Shown here piece after piece: positions 47,564 through 57,944 of a DNA stretch of 64,000 bases. Location: NCBI GenBank assembly GCA_900491605.1, contig UESW01004375.1, positions 604,218 to 668,217 of the forward strand, written 5' to 3'. Positions within the stretch are counted from its first letter, which is position 1; each line of letters opens with the position of its first letter. The translations under genes and the position numbers were made by a program. The notes under the pieces were generated by a model. The model made no database searches. It had not been told where the DNA came from and saw only the letters and a program-made list of their open reading frames with translations. The DNA is from Calamus simplicifolius. Lineage: Eukaryota > Streptophyta > Magnoliopsida > Arecales > Arecaceae.

Positions 47564-48013
47564 AAGGTCTAATATTTTGTTGCGCAGCAGAATTACAATT
47601 CATGTTAGAAGAAAGTTATATATTAAAGTGCTCCTGGTTACATAGTGACCTACTTACACACTAGAAATGTTACAGGGTAATATATGTTTACATTTACAAC
47701 CATGATCTGACTCTTTGTAGCTCTTTTATGGTTGATCTTTTTCTCATCAAATGGGAGAATCACAACCTATACATCTAATTTAATACTACATATAATCGGA
47801 TGATGATAAATAAAAGACTTGATGTCCTTTGTGCTTGTCCGGCTGTGGCATGAGATCAGGTGGCCTCCGCCATGGAACGTTCACCAGAGTTTCTTTCACG
47901 CTTGTAGGTTTCCGCATAGAGACCTTGCCTAATTAGAATTTCAATGGACATCAATTCTTAAAAGGACCCAAATCTCTCTCTCTCTCACACACATACACAC
48001 ACACAACACATAC
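47564..48013 (+). other. 3' flank of the BRIZ1-like gene
   Basis: This holds the likely 3'UTR. A canonical AATAAA is at 47809-47814, 246 bp after the stop. A (CT)n(CA)n microsatellite lies at about 47976-48010, ending at the Element B target site CATAC. Confidence 0.6.
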
Positions 48014-49361
48014 TGATGACGCCAAGTCACCTTCCTCAAACGTCGGGGTAGACGGACGTCCTTCTCCTCGAAGTCCTGCAAGAAAAGTTCCCGGAGACTG
48101 GTGGCGCCGGTGGGGACCCTTCGACGATCAAGTTAGTCACTTGGGCTTAGACAGAGAACCGCTCCAGCGAAGAAGAGCTGAGGCGGTTAGGGTTTTTGTT
48201 GGGAGGAAGAAAGTTCAGAAAAACCAGAGTTCAGATCCCACTTACAGCGCGAGCACGTGCCTTTATACCTGTCCGAATATCCTAGCTTACAGCTCCGGGA
48301 GATCACCATCGTACCATTGCTGCGCGTGCCGGAGACATCCGTACCGCTTGCTGGCGTGATATCATACGTGTCCAGTAGCTGTGAAGGCGTTCAGTGCACG
48401 CCGCCGGTTGATATGACCGGGCACCATTGCCAGCGGTAGCGAATCATACGTCGTAGCGAGGCATGACGATGCACAGGGACATGCAACGCGCCAAACACCG
48501 TTATGAGGCATGGCCCTCCGTAACGGGGCGCAATCACGGGAGTACCGAATCGTACGCCGTGGCGAGGCATGACGATGCACAGGGACATGCAACGTGCCAA
48601 ACACCGTTATGAGGCATGGCCCTCCGTAACGGGGCGCAATCACGGGAGTACCGAATCGTACGCCGTGGCGAGGCATGGCCATGCACTGAAAATCATGTGT
48701 GAGCACCGCGTAACCTGGTAGTTGTCATTTTCCTTGGCAGTTGAGTTGCATGCTGATCGCTGATGACTCCCCACCCTGGAGCCGGAGGGGGTCCCAGGGG
48801 TGGGAGAACGCTGGCGCACCCCGAGGTCGGTGAGGGTCACGGGGATAAGGAAATGCCAGTACACCCCGACCCCGAGAGGATCCCGGGGTCAAGGACTGTT
48901 GGCCCCACCCCGCGACCCCGAGGGGGTCCCGGGGGTGGGGGATGCCGATGCACCCCGACCCCAAGAGGGTCCCAGGGTCAAGGACTGATGGCCCCACCCA
49001 GCGACCCCGAGGGGGTCTCGGGGGTGGGGGATGCCGATGCACCCCGACCCCAAGAGGGTCCCGGGGTCAAGGACTGATGGCCCCACCCAGCGACCCCGAG
49101 GGGGTCCCGGGGGTGGGGGATGCCGATGCACCCCGACCCCGAGAGGGTCCTGGGGTCAAGGACTGATGGCCCCACCCAGCGACCCGGAGGGGGTCCCGGG
49201 GGTGGGGGAATGCCGATGCACCCCGACCCCGAGGGGGTCCCGGGGGTGGGGGAATGCTGATGCACCCCGACCCCGAGGGGGTCCCGGGGTCGATAGCTGC
49301 CGTTACCTTCTATTTTGACGACGTGGGATCAGTCATATCAGATGCGGGATTAGTCATATCA
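48014..49361 (-). repeat. Element B 3' LTR
   Basis: It matches 59701-61086. TATAAA on the minus strand lies at 48262-48267. A 106-bp unit (GAATCGTACGCCGTGGCGAG...) occurs at 48441, 48547 and, partially, 48653. A GC-rich 89-bp unit follows at 48853-49290. The polypurine tract lies at 49362-49378 (minus GGGGCGAGGGGGCATC). The promoter points towards the BRIZ1-like gene on its antisense strand. Confidence 0.93.
48853..49290. repeat. GC-rich 89-bp minisatellite in the Element B 3' LTR
   Basis: GGCCCCACCC(A/C)GCGACCCC recurs about every 89 bp (48901, 48990, 49079, 49168), followed by GGGGGTCCCGGGGGTGGGGG. The last units are shorter. The counterpart in the 5' LTR is at about 60540-61015 with a different unit order and number. 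Confidence 0.9.
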
Positions 49362-49869
49362 GATGCCCCCTCGCCCCTGGGGCTAAGCGGGTCCCACCGC
49401 TGAGGCTCAAGGGGCGTTCTCCACGTGGCTGATCCCCGTCCTTGTCTTTTATGCGGACAGTGTGGGGAATGTGAGGAGGCGGCCTTCCGTACACCTCCTG
49501 CCGCGATCGCCCTCGAGAGTGAGGACTGGCTCCTCGGGGCTTGCGCGAAAAGCCGCATCATCATTTCCTTTCATTACGGCGACGTCAGCGGGGTCCCACC
49601 ACTGGCTGGGGGCGTGCCGCACCATGCGCCGGGGCATTCCTCGAGGCGAGCCAGCGTATGGCGAGAAGCCACGTGGTCGACGAGACATGGCGGGACGTTT
49701 TGAAAGCCTGATAAAGCTAGGTGAGGGGGGGAGGGAACTGACGCCATACCGCCTTTGCCATTGTCTTCTTCCTCGCTTGCTCCCCAATTTTCTCTGCAAC
49801 CTGCGAGCCCGCACCTGGTCTTTCTCCTCCTAGGTCAGCTTTTCCCACCTTAGACTTACCTCTTCACTT

Positions 49870-52084
49870 ATGAGTTCCCCCTCTTGGACCTCGGAGGACA
49901 GTTCTGAGAACCGTCCTCCCTCTGTGAGCTGTCGTATCTCTCCTACTCCCTCTCCCCCAATTGAGTGGTCCTTTGATTCAGAGGACCGCATCCCTCTGGC
50001 CCGGCGACGGGTCATCGGTGGAGCCCCATCGAGGGGCCACCGGCTGGAGGCCGGTGCCTCCTCGAGGGTGGAGGAGTCCCTAGAGGGGACAGCCTCCACA
50101 ATGACACGGTTGGACCTAGAAAGGATCCGGGCCCGCTATAGGATCCCCCGGGAGGTTAAGTTATTCCCACCAACCCCCGACGACAGGGTCATCTCCTCCC
50201 GACCCGGTCGGGTGGCTCTTTACGAGATCTGCCTACAGGCGGGTCTCCGCCCTCCCTTTCCCCTTTCTTCGTCAATCTCCTTGACTTCTATTCCTTGACC
50301 CCCTCCCAGTTAGTTCCAAATTCTTATCGTGTCGTTAGCGCTTTCGTCATTCTCTGTCACCACCTAAACGTCACCCCCCGAATAAGCCTGTTCCGATCTT
50401 TTTACTCCCTCCGAGCCCAAAAGGGTTGGTGGCTGTTTCAGCCCCGACCCAATAGGGTCCTAAAGCTTCTTCTCCCTTCGTCGATTAAGGGATGGAAGTC
50501 CCGCTTCTTCTTCGCCAATGTCGATCAAGTCCGGCCCCAGTGGGGAGACCCCGACCTCCGGGGGAATGTCGTTGCGATCCAGCCTGGGACCGGGAGGCAT
50601 TGGGATTACTGCTAGCCACCGAGATTTCCCGATACACTCTGCTGCTATCGGAGGACAGATTGGAGTCGGCGGGCCTCATCTCCCACCGGGGTAAGCCTTC
50701 TCCACCCTTGGCCAAAAACTCCACTCCTTTGTCCCTCTCCTTCTTGTTTCTCCCTTCTCTTTTTTTTTTTAAAAATTTTGTTCTGAAAACCCAACTTATA
50801 TCATGCAGCGATGAAGATACCGGCGGCAAAGCTGTTGAGAGCCGCCTCCAAGAAAAGGGCCCGGGAAGGGCCATCCAGAGGTCAGCAGGCCCCAGCCCCG
50901 AAGCGCCCGATGGCCCGTGCCTCCCCTCCGGCACAAGTCTCCCCACCCCTGGCTCCGCAAAGTGTCCTGGCTGTTCCGGAGGTTGACCTCACAGCCGATA
51001 CCCTGCCAGAGGTGGGGGCAACCGCGGGAGCCGCCGTTGAAGAGCCAACCGCGGGGGGCCCATACCAATTGAAGAGCCCCCGGCTCTTGGGGGATCGACC
51101 CCGATGGACACTACTAGAGATTGGGGTGAGGGACCATCCGGCCCATCGAGCCCACCTCCCGAGGGATTGCCCAGGAGTGGCCCACACGCAGAGCCGGGGA
51201 CAGCCGAGGCAGCGGGGGAAGGCGGGAGCAAGCCTGGGCCACCCCGAGATTCTCTGGATGACGGCCGTTGGGCTGAGCGAGTCCTGGATCTGATCTTCGT
51301 TCCGGGGATCCTGGAGGACCTCAGTTGCCAGAAAGCGGGCGCGTTCTTCCGAGACTCCTATGCTGCCGTCGTCAGGGTAAGCGATCTTCTTATCCTTTGT
51401 TCTTTCATCTATATCTTTTTCCTTTAGCTGACTTGGAGCTTACGTGTGCAGATTGTACACTCCCTAAAGGCCGCCAGGGAGGTAATTCGCGGGGAGAAGG
51501 TCATTCTGTGGGAGACGCAGAAAGAAGTTGAGGAGGCTCGACGCCGCGCAGAGGCGGCCGAGAAGGCGCTGGAGTCTGTCAAAGACACCTGTGTGAGAGA
51601 GGTAAAGGCCGCCGAGAGCCGGGCGGAGATTGAAGCCGACCGTGCGCGCGCAGCGCTCTCTCAAATGACGGAGGCTGTGAGCGCTGTCATGGCCAGAGAC
51701 ATGCACATCTCTGAGTTAACCTCAGCTCTCCGGGAGGCTGAAAATCGAGCGGACGCGGCGGCGGAAGAGGCAAGAGCGGCGAGGGAGGAAACCTGCCAGT
51801 GCGAGGAGGAGGTAAGCCGCGCTTGGGAGGCTGAGAGGATCGCGGCGGAAGCCCTTGCCGCAGAGAAAACCCGAGCTGCTGGGCTCATAGAGGAATACAA
51901 GGCGTCCGGGCGCTTCGCAGATGACTTGGCCGAAGCTTCGGCAGCGGTATTTCTTGACGGGTTCCAGCACGGCAAAGAGAAGGTGGCCAGAGACCTGAAC
52001 TTCCCCCGGGCCCTGGAGGTTGAATTGGAGCGGTTATCTGACTTGGCCCCTTCTGATGATGAGCCCGCGCCGGCAGAGCCGTGA
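49870..52084 (+). pseudogene. Opposite-strand ORF of Element B with two introns (putative gypsy-type transposon protein)
   Basis: Plus strand, antisense to pol. It starts MSSPSWTSEDSSENRPPS; TMTRLDLERIRARYRIP and RPGRVALYEICLQAGLRPPF follow. A frameshift near 50270 leads to FFVNLLDFYSLTPSQLVPNS and FFFANVDQVRPQWGDPDL, and another near 50600 to EALGLLLATEISRYTLLLSE. Intron 1 is 50691-50808 (G|GTAAGC...TGCAG), joining HR to AMKIPAAKLL. A third frameshift lies in a G6 run near 51055. Intron 2 is 51377-51451 (G|GTAAGC...GTGCAG), phase 0, joining AAVVR to IVHSLKAARE. The last exon is a long alanine/glutamate-rich coiled coil ending DDEPAPAEP. Similar proteins are annotated in plants as putative gypsy-type transposon (Transposase_28-like). 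Function unknown. Confidence 0.8.
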
Positions 52085-52477
52085 GCTCGCACTTGTGATT
52101 TTGCTTCTTTTTTTTTTGTTTTTGTAAGCCCGACGACGTCGGCGTTTTGTAGTTTCTTTCAATTAATGAAAATACTCTTCAAAAAGCCTTCTGAATTGCC
52201 ACTGACTTCATCGATTGATATGTAGCCTTATCGCCCCATTAGTTCTGATAGTTTCGGGGGGCAACTCCCCACCCGAGCCATTCCGTCCCAGCTGTTTAAA
52301 CCTGAAAGTTAGAACCAGGGAGGGTAGAACTCTCGGAGCAGAGACGCCGCCGGTCAGAGGTTAGGTAGGTAGGCTCCTTGGGGCTATCGGCGCAATGCCC
52401 TGTCAAGTATCAGACCTTATACTAAGTTGGTGTGTGACTTTGGATGCCTACAGGAATCGGCTTTTATCTGACCAGCG

Positions 52478-54055
52478 GGTATGTGCTGTCGGGTCTTGGT
52501 TGTGAAGAGCCGGTGGTGCACCGCTCCGCCAGCGGCTCACTGGGCTTTATGCCTGGCTAGTGCAGGGCTTTAAGTGCCGATGGGGTGCCGGGCTTTTGTT
52601 GTTGAGAGCCAGTGGTACACTGCTCTGCCAGTGGTACACTGAGCTTTATGCCTGGCTAGTGCAGGGCTTTGAGTGCCGACGGGGTGCCAGGCTTTTGTTG
52701 TTGAGAGCCAGTGGCACACTGCTCTGCCAGTGGTACACTGGGCTTTATGCCTGGCTAGTGCAGGGCTTTGAGTGCCGACGGGGTGCCGGGCTTTTGTTGT
52801 TGAGAGCCAGTGGCACACTGCTCTGCCAGTGGTACACTGGGCTTTATGCCTAGCTAGTGCAGGGCTTTGAGTGCCGACGGGGTGCCGGACTTTTGTTGTT
52901 GAGAGCCAATGATACACTGCTTTGCCAGTGGTACACTGGGCTTTATGCCTGGCTAGTGCAGGGCTTTGAGTGCCGACGGGGTGCCGGGGTTTTGTTGTTG
53001 AGAGCCAGTGGCACACTGCTCTGCCAGTGGTACACTGGGCTTTATATCTGGCTAGTGCAGGGTTTGAGTGCCGACGGGGTGCCGGGCTTTTGTTGTTGAG
53101 AGCCAGCGGCACACTGCTCTGCCAGTGGTACACTGGGCTTTATGCCTGGCTAGTGCAGGGCTTTGAGTACCGACGGGGTGCCGAGCTTTTGTTGTTGAGA
53201 GCCAGTGGAACACTGCTCTGCCAGTGGTACACTGGGCTTTATGCCTGGCTAGTGCAGGGCTTTGAGTGCCGACGGGGTGCCGGGCTTTTGTTGTTGAGAG
53301 CCAGTGGCACACTGCTCTGCCAGTGGTACACTGGGCTTTATGCCTGGCTAGTGCAGGGCTTTGAGTGCCGACGGGGTGCCAGGCTTTTGTTGTTGAGAGC
53401 CAGCGGCACACTGCTCTGCCAGTGGTACACTGGGCTTTATGCCTGGCTAGTGCAGGGCTTTGAGTGCCGACGGGGTGCCGGGCTTTTGTTGTTGAGAGCC
53501 AGCGGCACACTGCTCTGCCAGTGGTACACTGGGCTTTATGCCTGGCTAGTGCAGGGCTTTGAGTGCCGACGGGGTGCCGGGCTTTTGTTGTTGAGAGCCA
53601 GCGGCACACTGCTCTGCCAGTGGTACACTGGGCTTTATGCCTGGCTAGTGTAGGGCTTTGAGTGCCGACGGGGTGCCGGGCTTTTGTTGTTGAGAGCCAG
53701 TGGCACACTGCTCTGCCAGTGGTACACTGGGCTTTATGCCTGGCTAGTGCAGGGCTTTGAGTGCCGACGGGGTGCCGGGCTTTTGTTGTTGAGAGCCAGC
53801 GGCACACTGCTCTGCTAGTGGTACACTGGGCTTTATGCCTGGCTAGTGCAGGGCTTTGAGTGCCGACGGGGTGCCGGGCTTTTGTTGTTGAGAGCCAGTG
53901 GTACACTGCTCTGCCAGTGGTACACTGGGCTTTATGCCTGGCTAGTGCAGGGCTTTGAGTGCCGACGGGGTGCCGGGCTTTTGTTGTTGAGAGCCAGCGG
54001 CACACTGCTCTGCCAGTGGTACACTGGGCTTTATGCCTGGCTAGTGCAGGGCTTT
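52478..54055. repeat. Tandem array, 99-bp unit, 15 copies plus diverged ends (Element B)
   Basis: TGCAGGGCTTTGAGTGCCGA recurs at 52561, 52660, 52759, 52858, 52957, 53056, 53154, then every 99 bp to 54045. One unit is 98 bp. A diverged unit precedes 52561. Within each unit CCAGTGGCACACTGCTCTG is followed by CCAGTGGTACACTG, an internal duplication. Since 99 is divisible by three, open frames persist on both strands (to 317 codons on the minus strand), but these are repeat artefacts. It lies directly after the pol stop in element orientation. Confidence 0.96.
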
Positions 54056-54160
54056 TCTGTGAAGATTTAAGTAGCTAAAATCGAATCTTGTTAATATTGA
54101 ACAAGGGGTGAAAACCCAAATGAATACAGGGATGATATTTAACATGAAAGGAGGAATACA

Positions 54161-55400
54161 TTACTGATAATACCGACGGAGGTTATCCGCATTCCACGTC
54201 CTAGGGAGTGGTGTCCCATCAAGTTCTTCAATTTTATAAGCTCCGTGGCGGAGCGTCTCGGTGATCCGGTAAGGCCCCTCCCAGTTTGGGGCTAACTTGC
54301 CTCCCTTAGCTGGCTTCGAGACCTCGGCCCGTCGAAGGACCAGGTCTCCCGGCAGGAACGTCCGGGGGCGCACGCGAGCGTTGTAGTATTTCGCGGCCCG
54401 TTGTCGGTAGGCTGCCATTCGAAGCCGCGCCCGATCTCGCACCTCCTCCACTAGGTCGAGGTTGGCTCGCAGTTGGTCAGGGTTACCTTCCTCGCTATAG
54501 GCTTCCACCCGGGGGCTGGGCGCACCGATCTCCACAGGGATAACAGCTTCAGAGCCAAAGACTAAGCTGAACGGTGTTTCACCAGTGGGGGCTCACGGCG
54601 TTGTATGATAGGCCCATAGCACGTTGGGGAGCTCCTCCACCCATCGCCCCTTGCAGCCATCTAATCGAGATCTCAGCCCCTGGAGAATGATCCGGTTAGT
54701 CACTTCAGCTGCCCCGTTGGTCTGAGGATGCCCGATGGAAGTGAACCTCTGACAGATACCCAGCTCGAAGCAAAACTCCCGGAAAGGCGCATTGTCAAAC
54801 TGCCGGCCATTATCAGTGACTGTGTGCGCGGCAGTTCGAACCGACATATAATTGACTTCCAGAAGAAAGATCTCACTTTGCTTTCGGTAATCTTGGCCAG
54901 AGCCTCGGCTTCAACCCACTTGGTGAAGTGATCCACCGCTACCAAGAGGAACTTCCGCTGCCCAGAGGCCGGGGGAAATGGCCCTAAGATATCCATGCCC
55001 CACTGGGCGAAGGGCCAAGGTGCTACCAAGGGGGTCAGGTGAGACGTCGGTTGTCGCTGGATATTGGCGTGACGCTGGCAGCTATCACATTTCTTGACAA
55101 GCTCGGCCGCATCTTCCTTCATCGTTAACCAAAAGTACCCTTGGCGCAGGGCCTTGTAGGCTAGGGCTCTGCCCCCCAGGTGACTCCCGCATACGCCTTC
55201 GTGGATCTCCCTGAGGATGTAATCTGATTCAGTTGGCCCCACACACCTGAGAACTGGGTATGAGAAGGATCTCCGATAAAGCTTCCCGTCCATCATCAAG
55301 AATCTCGGGGCCCTTCGCCTGAGCAGCTTGGCCTCAGCGGGGTTCTCCGGGAGAGTACCGTCAGTCAAGTACCGGATGTAGGTGTCCATCCAGGAAGACT
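54161..55400 (-). pseudogene. Element B integrase, frameshifted
   Basis: From about 55330 the minus strand reads RFLMMDGKLYRRSFSYPVLR, YILREIHEGVCGSHLGGRAL and CDSCQRHANIQRQPTSHLTP (HHCC). The core has APWPFAQWGMDILGPFPPAS and FLLVAVDHFTKWVEAEALAK. A frame change near 54845 leads to VTDNGRQFDNAPFREFCFEL and HPQTNGAAEVTNRIILQGL, with the catalytic E. A stop near 54593 is followed by the C-terminal part (54535-54161), with KLAPNWEGPYRITETLRHGA and the YYQ-stop end. Two interruptions make it inactive. Confidence 0.9.
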
Positions 55401-56070
55401 CCTGCTCCACTGGCAATGCTTCATCCGTGGCCTCAGTGCTCGGGACTTGTAGGTGTTCCACATATGTCCTTCCCAACGTCCCGTCGACCGAAGTGGCCAA
55501 GCGGGACAACGCGTCAGCCCTGGCATTCTCCGCTCTGGGGATATAGCTGACGCGGAAGTAAGAAAAACGAGACGCTTGGGACTGCACCTTGCTCAAGTAG
55601 CGGGACATGGTTGGGTCCCTAGCCTCGTACTCCCCGGCGATTTGTCCAGAAATGAGTTGAGAGTCCGTGAAGGCCCTCAGGCGCCCGCGCCTAGCTCCTC
55701 AGCTAATCTCATCCCCGCCAGCAAGGCTTCGTACTCCGCTTGATTATTAGTTGCTGGGAACTGGAATCTGAGAGCGTACTCCACTACGTCTCCCTCCGGG
55801 CTTGCGAGAATAAGCCCAGCTCCGCTCCCTTGAGAGTTCGCCGCCCCATCCACATGCAGGATCCAGTCCCCCGCCTCCTCAGATGAGGGAGAGTCCACAC
55901 GTTCCTCCGGTCGCGCCTCCTCCATGTCCTTCTCGGTCCAGGAACACTCGACCAGGAAATCCGCCTGGGACTTCATGGCTGACCTTGGCCGGATGGACAG
56001 GTCGAACTCACTTAGCTTAATGGCCCACTTGGCCAAACGGCCGGAGGTGTCGGGGCGAGCCAATAGCTCG
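55401..56070 (-). pseudogene. Element B second RNase H-like (RVT_3) domain and linker
   Basis: WILHVDGAANSQGSGAGLIL and NNQAEYEALLAGMRLAEELG at about 55860-55690 form the archaeal-type RNase H-like domain that marks Tat elements; the DGA motif is intact, unlike in Element A. The frame changes near 55677; SRYLSKVQSQASRFSYFRVS and ENARADALSRLATS follow from 55608. It lies between RT-RNase H and integrase. Confidence 0.86.
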
Positions 56071-57075
56071 TAGGGGCTGGTCCGTAAGCACCACGATGGG
56101 ATGGGCTTGAAAGTAAGGCCGAAGGCGCTGAGTAGAGATCACCAAGGCGAAGATAATCTTCTCGGTTTTTGAATACCTGGTCTCAGCGTCATGGAGTACT
56201 TTGCTGGTATAATAGATCGGCTTCTGGGCTCCGTCAGCATCCATGCGCACAAGTACGGAGCTAACAGCCTCGGGGGAAGCGGCCAGATATAAGAAGAGCT
56301 CCTCTCCATTTTCAGGCTTGGACAACAGCGGAGGAGTGGAGAGAAACTGCTTCAATTCTTCAAAGGAGCTCTGACACTCTTTCGTCCACTCGAAGCCGTT
56401 GATCTTGCGCAGCGCCTTGAAGAAGGGCAGGCACCTCTCCGCCGACCTTGACATGAAACGACTCAAGGCCGCCACCCTCCCCGTCAGGCGTTGCACCTCC
56501 TTCTTGCTGGCTGGAGGCCGCATCTCCAGGATAGCTCTAATCTTGTCAGGGTTGGCTTCGATCCCTCGCTGGGTCACCATGAAACCCAGGAACTTGCCTG
56601 CTGCTACTCCAAAGGCGCATTTGTGGGGGTTGAGCTTCATCCGGTACCGGCGCAGATTGTTGAAAGTCTCCTCGAGATCAGCTACGTGGTCTTCCGCGCT
56701 AGTACTCTTGGTCAGCATGTCATCCACATACACCTCCATGTTGCGCCCCAGCTGATCCTCAAAGACCTTGTTCATTAATCTTTGATAAGTGGCGCCGGCA
56801 TTTTTCAATCCAAAGGGCATCACCCGGTAACAGTAGATCCCTTTCTCCGTGACAAATGAGGTCGCTTCTTCATCAGCCGGGCTCATCTTGATTTGGTTAT
56901 AGCCCGAGAACGCATCCATGAAACTGAGCGTCTCGTGCCCGGAGGTGGCGTCTACCAGCTGGTCGATTCGGGGCAGCGGGAAGCTGTCTTTGGGACACGC
57001 CTTATTGAGGTCGGTGAAATCCACGCACATTCTCCAGCTTCCACTGGCCTTGCGAACCATCACGACGTTCGCCAA
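56017..57075 (-). CDS. Element B reverse transcriptase with RNase H, long open frame
   Basis: The frame is 352 codons and uninterrupted. ANVVMVRKASGSWRMCVDFT, LNKACPKDSFPLPRIDQLVD, FMDAFSGYNQIKMSP, VMPFGLKNAGATYQRLMNKV and the catalytic VYVDDMLTK (about 56725) form the RT. LNPHKCAFGVAAGKFLGF follows. RNase H is seen in FFKALRKINGFEWTKECQSS, LFLYLAASPEAVSSVLVR, TRYSKTEKIIFALVIS and VVLTDQPLRAI. The upstream lead-in with EKEFCPDRQKAVDEEVRKLL (57263-57060) is in another frame, so the polyprotein is still broken. Intact RT motifs agree with a younger age than Element A. Confidence 0.92.
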   Translation of the reverse strand: MANVVMVRKASGSWRMCVDFTDLNKACPKDSFPLPRIDQLVDATSGHETLSFMDAFSGYNQIKMSPADEEATSFVTEKGIYCYRVMPFGLKNAGATYQRLMNKVFEDQLGRNMEVYVDDMLTKSTSAEDHVADLEETFNNLRRYRMKLNPHKCAFGVAAGKFLGFMVTQRGIEANPDKIRAILEMRPPASKKEVQRLTGRVAALSRFMSRSAERCLPFFKALRKINGFEWTKECQSSFEELKQFLSTPPLLSKPENGEELFLYLAASPEAVSSVLVRMDADGAQKPIYYTSKVLHDAETRYSKTEKIIFALVISTQRLRPYFQAHPIVVLTDQPLRAIGSPRHLRPFGQVGH

Positions 57076-57902
57076 CCAGTCGGGTAGCGCACCTCGCGGA
57101 TGTGACCAGCCGCCAGCAGCTTCCGCACCTCCTCGTCAACAGCCTTCTGCCGGTCGGGGCAAAACTCCTTTTCTTCTGTCTGACGGGCCGGCACTCCGGT
57201 CGAATATTGAGCTGGTGTGCAATCACCTCCTCTGGGATTCCGGGCATGTCGGACGCAGACCACGCGAAGACGTCGGCGTTGGCCCGCAGAAAGGTAAGGA
57301 GCCGGTCACGAGCTTCCTCCGGAAGTAAGGCTCCAACTCGAATCGTCTGCACGGGGTCCTCCCCGAGGGGGAAAGTGAGCAGCCGCTCGGCCGGTTCCCC
57401 CCTCCTCTCCAAGTCTCGCGGGTCAAGGGCCTCGGGTGCCGGTGCAGATGGCGGTGCAGATGCCGCCTCCTGGGGACTAGGGGCCAAGTGGTAGCAAAGT
57501 GCCGGTAGGCCCTGCTCTCCTCGCATCTCGCCGACCCCTCTGCTGGTTGGGAACCTCACAAGGAGCCGCTTGGTGGATATGATGGCATCCAAGAGGTTGA
57601 GCCCGGGCCTCCCAAGAATCGCGTTGTACGCCAGGGGCACACGGACCACCAAAAATTTTATAAGGACAGTGCTTTGGCACGGAGCCGTACCAGCCGTTAC
57701 GGGGAGTAATTTCCCCCTCGACCCTTACGGAATCTCCTGTGAATCCCATCAAAGGCGTGGCGACCGGTTGAAGTAGATCATGTGACAGGTTCATGCGAAC
57801 AAAGGCATCGTAGTTCAAAACATCTACAGAGCTTCCACTATCGACTAGGATTCTTTTTACAGGGTGCTTAGCAATCGTCATGGACACGACGACTATCATC
57901 AT
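57002..57902 (-). pseudogene. Element B aspartic protease and linker to RT, frameshifted
   Basis: KRILVDSGSSVDVLNYDAFV at about 57855-57795 holds the DSG active site. LMGFTGDSVRVEGEI follows. The frame then changes near 57650 to VPLAYNAILGRPGLNLLDAI, the conserved protease end. A linker with LLTFLRANADVFAWSASDMP and PGIPEEVIAHQLNI leads to the RT and changes frame again near 57120. Confidence 0.87.
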
Positions 57903-57944
57903 CTTTATTTACAACCCCTTCCAAGTCCCTTTCGAAAAAAGGAA

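Noticed and set aside
48725..49318. Proline/glycine-rich collagen-like ORFs in the Element B LTRs
   Set aside because: They are the translation of the GC-rich 89-bp minisatellite, appear on both strands and in both LTRs, and belong to no known protein family.
52570..54005. Long ORFs on both strands (up to 317 codons) with 33-residue repeats
   Set aside because: They follow from a 99-bp tandem repeat whose length is divisible by three. They lack start context and any known domain, and they lie in the untranslated part of Element B.
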